From: CAVZLD01 sp964522605
GTDB taxonomy: Bacteria > Planctomycetota > Planctomycetia > Pirellulales > Pirellulaceae
Direction of reading: 5' to 3'
DNA: 10,001 nt
Assembly: GCA_964522605.1 (NCBI GenBank)
Contig: CAZFWV010000252.1
Coordinates: 1-10,001, forward strand
Part shown: piece after piece, positions 7,124-10,001 of the stretch
Numbering within the stretch: position 1 is the stretch's first letter
How the letters are laid out: each line of letters starts with the position of its first letter
The notes under the pieces: model-generated
Told to the model about the DNA's origin: nothing
What the model saw: only the letters and a program-made list of their open reading frames with translations
Database searches by the model: none
Program-made: the position numbers and the translations under genes

Positions 7124-7254
7124 GCGGGGCGGAAATCTACGCACTCATTCCACAGATGGTCGATATGGACCAGATCTTCCCTTGCGACGTTCAGTTTGCC
7201 ATCACGACTCAGGACGGAGACGAGCCGACCTTCCACTTCTCAGACGTGATGTGA
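7120..7254 (+). CDS. 44-codon ORF overlapping the mddA-fusion stop; displaced C-terminus of the lipoprotein domain
   Basis: ATG at 7120 overlaps the upstream TGA (7121-7123) as ATGA and lies 2 nt after GAGGAGG (7111-7117). The product begins MSGAEIYALIPQMVDMDQIF and ends HFSDVM. Its EIYALIPQMVDMDQIFP stretch aligns without gaps to EIEAFLRSMPQFETFFP near the end of the 519-1082 lipoprotein (E, I, A, M, F and P identical in register). So this frame most likely carries the natural C-terminus of the upstream lipoprotein domain. It is displaced by a frameshift somewhere in 7042-7120, where both frames are open. Alternatively it is a separately translated, coupled peptide: the stop-start overlap and the SD-like run would allow reinitiation, although 2 nt is too close for ordinary initiation. 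Confidence 0.5.
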   Translation: MSGAEIYALIPQMVDMDQIFPCDVQFAITTQDGDEPTFHFSDVM

Positions 7255-7274
7255 TGGCTGCGATATCGCCTCAG

Positions 7275-7293
7275 GCCGTGAGGGACACACGGC
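7275..7293 (+). terminator. possible Rho-independent terminator after the mddA fusion unit
   Basis: GCCGTG (7275-7280) and CACGGC (7288-7293) form a perfect 6-bp GC-rich stem with a 7-nt loop, followed by ATTTCTC. It lies 21 nt after the stop of the 7120-7254 frame, where a transcript end is expected. The T-tract is poor, so this is a weak candidate. Confidence 0.3.
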
Positions 7294-7380
7294 ATTTCTC
7301 GAATCCGCTCGCGTGGTTCTGGGCGTCGCCAAATCTCCATTGAGATTCTTGACGTGTCTCATACATAGAGAGGTGCCACC

Positions 7381-7536
7381 ATGGCCTCGCGTGTGCCTTC
7401 GGTCGAGAATAAACGTGCGGCCTGCTCTCACGTCTTCGAGGATTTAGCTGATCCCATCATCGTGCAAGATACGTCGGGCGCGATTCTCGACATGAATCCC
7501 GAAGCAGATGTCGCGCATTCTGCTCACAGTGTATAA
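7381..7536 (+). pseudogene. PAS-domain fragment (truncated sensor protein)
   Basis: A 51-codon frame starts at an ATG with AGAGAGG (7367-7373) 7 nt upstream. Residues 18-42 (VFEDLADPIIVQDTSGAILD followed by MNPEA) match the opening of a PAS domain: the helix before strand 1, strand 1, the D-x-x-G turn, strand 2 and the N-x-A helix start. PAS domains are normally about 100 residues and sit in sensor kinases or regulators. Here the frame stops (TAA) after only about 25 PAS residues, and no other frame downstream continues the fold. The good ribosome binding site suggests an intact start whose rest was lost by deletion or rearrangement. It is probably non-functional, though a short peptide may still be made. 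No kinase or receiver domain remains nearby. Confidence 0.55.
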
Positions 7537-7537
7537 T
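7532..7537 (+). promoter_or_regulatory. possible -10 element (TATAAT) for the 7598 gene
   Basis: A perfect TATAAT lies 60 nt upstream of the GTG start of the secreted protein gene. This would give a leader of about 50 nt. No good -35 box is seen at 16-18 nt spacing, and planctomycete promoters are poorly defined, so support is modest. Confidence 0.3.
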
Positions 7538-7597
7538 CCCTCACTGGCGTATCCGATTCTGACTTCCTGGAAAACGTGAGTTGAAAGAGTATCTGCC

Positions 7598-9964
7598 GTG
7601 AAGACTTGGCTATGCTTTGCATTGATTTTCGCTACCGGCATGGTTCGTGCCGACCTACTTTTGGAATCTGATTCGATCGCAGTGACCATTGATGATGTTG
7701 GGCAGGTAGTCGGCCTTATGGATAAGGCGGGTCGGGTTGAGTATGCCGCACCGGGGCGCGATTCCCCCTTGTTGACGGTATATCGCGACGGCGCCTTTCA
7801 CTCACCAAGGGCGGCAACGTGGAACGCGGCGAATGAGCAGATCACGTTACGATACGATGAAGCACACATCGTGCTGGCCGCAGCTTCACAAGGAACGCAT
7901 ATCAGCTTCGAGATCGTCGAAGCAGCTCCGCTCGGGAGCATTGAACGTGTGCAATGGGGACCGATCGCAACATCGATCAAGGACACCGTTGGCGAAGTCA
8001 TCGGCGTCGTGCGCAATGATTCGTTTGCTATTGGCCTGCAAGGATTGAACGTCAAAACTCTGGGTGGTTTTGCCGATAATGCCGAAGGCCGCGATGCCTC
8101 GCGCGGCCGGGCAGCGATGCCTACGAGCTGGGGCAGCACGCTGCAGGCGTATGCCTTCGATCGGTCGCGTCCTCGGCAGGTTGACGTTTGGGGGGGACAA
8201 TTCCCGAACATGCCCGTGCCGCCCATTCCCGGCGAAACAGTCGTTGGATCAAAAATCGCTCTGTTCGGCGTGGCGGCCGACTCGGCTTTAGAGCGAGTTG
8301 GCGAGATTGAGATTGCCGAAGGCCTGCCCCATCCCACTTTCCAGGGAACGTGGTCGCGCAAAAGCAGGGAACTGGGGCGGTCGTATCTGATCGCTGGTTT
8401 CAGTGAAGACACGATCGATGAAATGATTGCGTACGCAAAACGTGGCAACTTTCTATCTCTGTATCACCCGGGCCCATTCAAGAGCTGGGGCCACTATGAA
8501 CTGAATCCGCGCGATTTTCCCAACGGGGAAGCAGGAATGGCAATGTGTGCCGCCAAGGCGAAAGCAGCGGGCCTGTTAATCGGGGTCCACACCCTGACAA
8601 ACTTCATCAATACCAACGACCCCTTCGTGACGCCCGTGCCGGACAAACGCTTGGCAAAAACCGGGAGCAGCAACCTGGTCGGTGACATCGGCCCGAATGA
8701 TACAACGATTGAGGTGGCATCACCGGAGTATTTCAACAACACAAACTCGAATTGGCTCAAGACGGTGTTGATCGATGAAGAACTGATTCGCTATGGAGAA
8801 GTCAGCGCGAGTCCGCCGTGGCAGTTGCTCAATTGCCAACGTGCCGCCTTCGGCACAAACGCATCAGCCCACAAACGGACGGCCGAGGTCGCCAAGCTCT
8901 TGGACCATCCGTATAAGGTCTTCTTGACCAATTATGAGCTGCAACATGAAGTCGCCAAGCGTCTGGCTGCGCTGTTCAATAGAACGGGCATCACTCATCT
9001 TGACTTTGATGGCCACGAAGGCTGCCATTCTAGTGGACAAGGTGATTTTGCCATCGAGATGTTCGCCAAGGTGTTCTATGACAATGTCGATCATTTTGTC
9101 CACAACGGGACCAGTAATTCCCAGCCGTTTTATTGGCATATCAACACATGCTGCAACTGGGGCGAACCATGGTACGGTGGCTTTCGCAGCAGCATGGCGC
9201 AATATCGCATCAACAACCAGGCAATGCTGGAGAGGAACTTCATGCCCAAAATGCTGGGCTGGTTCCAGTTGACCGCTGAGACGACGCTTGCCGATATCGA
9301 ATGGTTAATGGCGCGGTCAGCGGGCTACAACTCCGGTTTCGCCCTGTCGACCTCACGCGATGTCCTGAACAGAAACCCGCTTACGAACACGTTGCTTGAT
9401 ACGATCCGCAATTGGGAATCTCTCCGCATGCAGAACGCGTTTACAACTGCACAATGCGAGGCCATGCGCGACACAGACCGCGAGTTTCATCTGGCCAAGT
9501 CCGATGACGGGTTTTTGCTTCATTCGTACCTCGCATCCAAGGTATACGAGCACAGGCACTACGAGCGTCAGCCTGGCGAGCCAACATACGCCCAGTGGAA
9601 GTACACTCAGCCTGGCGTCGCGCAACCGCTTCAATTCACCCTGGAACTGAAAGGCGAGACGGGCGCCATCGACAAGATTGAGTTTGAGTTCGACAACTAT
9701 ATCTCCTTTGCGGTGCCGATCGCGATAAACGCGGGGCAAACGCTTCTCTGCGATGGGACGGAGACGCTGCGGCTTTACGATGCATCGGGACGGCAAGTGC
9801 AGAAACACAGCATATCGGCTGCGGCGCCAACGATTCCCAACGGTTCGCACGATATCCGGTTCTCCTGCGACTTTGAGGGCCAACCCGCGCCGGTCGTATC
9901 GGTTCAGTTCAAGGCATTGGGCGACGCTGAACCAGTGAAACAGGGCGCGAGAGAGGATCGCTGA
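7598..9964 (+). CDS. large secreted protein, putative TIM-barrel carbohydrate-active enzyme
   Basis: The 788-residue product has a cleavable-type signal peptide (MKTWLCFALIFATGMVRA, cut near 18), so it should be exported. An N-terminal beta-rich region (about 20-250) is followed by a region with alternating hydrophobic strands and helices (about 255-600) that reads like a TIM barrel: YLIAGF (263-268), LSLYHPGPFKSWGHYELN (287-303), AAGLLIGVHTLTNFINTNDP (323-342), THLDFDGHEG (466-475), FYWHINTCCNWGEPWYGG (511-528) and YNSGFALST (577-585). A beta-rich C-terminal module follows (about 670-775). Acidic residues D469, D471 and E474 at the end of a predicted strand are candidate catalytic residues. 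A small insert (about 360-420) separates the VPDKRL segment from the second half. This architecture resembles glycoside hydrolases, but I cannot assign a family or substrate. The start is GTG, with GAAAGAG (7583-7589) 8 nt upstream; it gives a complete signal peptide, whereas the internal ATG at codon 15 would destroy it. Coding density and composition look normal. Confidence 0.85.
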   Translation: MKTWLCFALIFATGMVRADLLLESDSIAVTIDDVGQVVGLMDKAGRVEYAAPGRDSPLLTVYRDGAFHSPRAATWNAANEQITLRYDEAHIVLAAASQGTHISFEIVEAAPLGSIERVQWGPIATSIKDTVGEVIGVVRNDSFAIGLQGLNVKTLGGFADNAEGRDASRGRAAMPTSWGSTLQAYAFDRSRPRQVDVWGGQFPNMPVPPIPGETVVGSKIALFGVAADSALERVGEIEIAEGLPHPTFQGTWSRKSRELGRSYLIAGFSEDTIDEMIAYAKRGNFLSLYHPGPFKSWGHYELNPRDFPNGEAGMAMCAAKAKAAGLLIGVHTLTNFINTNDPFVTPVPDKRLAKTGSSNLVGDIGPNDTTIEVASPEYFNNTNSNWLKTVLIDEELIRYGEVSASPPWQLLNCQRAAFGTNASAHKRTAEVAKLLDHPYKVFLTNYELQHEVAKRLAALFNRTGITHLDFDGHEGCHSSGQGDFAIEMFAKVFYDNVDHFVHNGTSNSQPFYWHINTCCNWGEPWYGGFRSSMAQYRINNQAMLERNFMPKMLGWFQLTAETTLADIEWLMARSAGYNSGFALSTSRDVLNRNPLTNTLLDTIRNWESLRMQNAFTTAQCEAMRDTDREFHLAKSDDGFLLHSYLASKVYEHRHYERQPGEPTYAQWKYTQPGVAQPLQFTLELKGETGAIDKIEFEFDNYISFAVPIAINAGQTLLCDGTETLRLYDASGRQVQKHSISAAAPTIPNGSHDIRFSCDFEGQPAPVVSVQFKALGDAEPVKQGAREDR

Positions 9965-9980
9965 AGTGCAGTCAACGTGG

Positions 9981-10001
9981 GCCGACCTGTCTCAAGTCGG
10001 C
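9981..10001 (+). terminator. inverted repeat after the secreted protein gene; possible terminator, cut by the window edge
   Basis: GCCGAC (9981-9986) and GTCGGC (9996-10001) form a perfect 6-bp stem with a 9-nt loop, starting 17 nt after the stop codon. Position fits a terminator, but any T-tract would lie beyond the window, so the call is open. Confidence 0.3.

Larger units (their letters stand above)
7255..7597. other. 343-nt stretch without an intact gene
   Basis: This stretch holds a weak hairpin (7275-7293), the truncated PAS reading frame (7381-7536) and a TATAAT box (7532-7537). The two minus-strand frames that cross it (7240-7431, 7444-7689) show no recognisable protein features or plausible start context. 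No tRNA, transposon end or direct repeat is visible. Confidence 0.6.

Noticed and set aside
7349..7354. TTGACG as a -35 box for the PAS fragment
   Set aside because: No -10-like hexamer at acceptable spacing; the expected position falls in the ribosome binding site and start.
7508..7578. Continuation of the PAS domain in the +1 frame
   Set aside because: The alternative frame (starting MSRILLTVYN) stops at 7576-7578 and shows no PAS features, so a single frameshift does not restore the domain.

Overview
The window looks like a chromosomal segment of a planctomycete, probably of the Pirellula/Gemmata kind. The main evidence is a block on the minus strand that joins a short ECF sigma factor, a very long Ser/Thr kinase with a transmembrane helix and a WD40-type sensor domain, and a small lipoprotein. 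The kinase carries sequence hallmarks common in planctomycete kinases: the PSISEYAAKHPQ-type N-terminal segment, the DHPIRARRIG...RWARRNP juxtamembrane segment, and a long insert in the kinase fold. I see no rRNA, tRNA, CRISPR array, transposase or integrase.

Layout. Positions 1-482 hold a short leader with a 14-bp palindrome and a small coiled-coil, stress-type protein (+). Positions 519-5442 hold a minus-strand operon, read from right to left: ECF sigma factor, then kinase-WD40 (ATGA overlap), then lipoprotein (32-nt gap). Positions 5443-5683 are a divergent intergenic region with two perfect 12-bp palindromes. Positions 5684-7123 (+) hold a gene whose first half is a clear methanethiol S-methyltransferase (MddA), the integral membrane enzyme that makes dimethyl sulfide. 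Its second half is an in-frame fusion to a lipoprotein-like domain. A 44-codon frame overlapping its stop (7120-7254) appears to encode the missing C-terminus of that domain. Positions 7255-7597 hold a possible terminator, a truncated PAS-domain fragment and a possible promoter. Positions 7598-9964 (+) hold a large secreted protein that looks like a TIM-barrel carbohydrate-active enzyme but that I cannot place in a named family. The window ends in an inverted repeat.

The most interesting result comes from comparing two proteins within the window. The lipoprotein at the end of the kinase operon (519-1082) and the lipoprotein-like half of the MddA fusion share the same landmarks in the same order: an XTGCG lipobox, an SHGW motif, a Gly/Ser-rich segment, a (V/L)F-x-x-(S/T)L...D-(V/I)-x-Q-(V/I) strand and a terminal EI-x-A...M...FP motif. 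In the fusion gene the last motif lies in the -1 frame, just past the stop. So the two genes on either side of the sigma/kinase pair appear to be paralogs of one undescribed lipoprotein family, and the copy attached to mddA is either frameshifted or split into two coupled ORFs. With the PAS stub next to it, 6437-7597 looks like a region that has been rearranged or is decaying.
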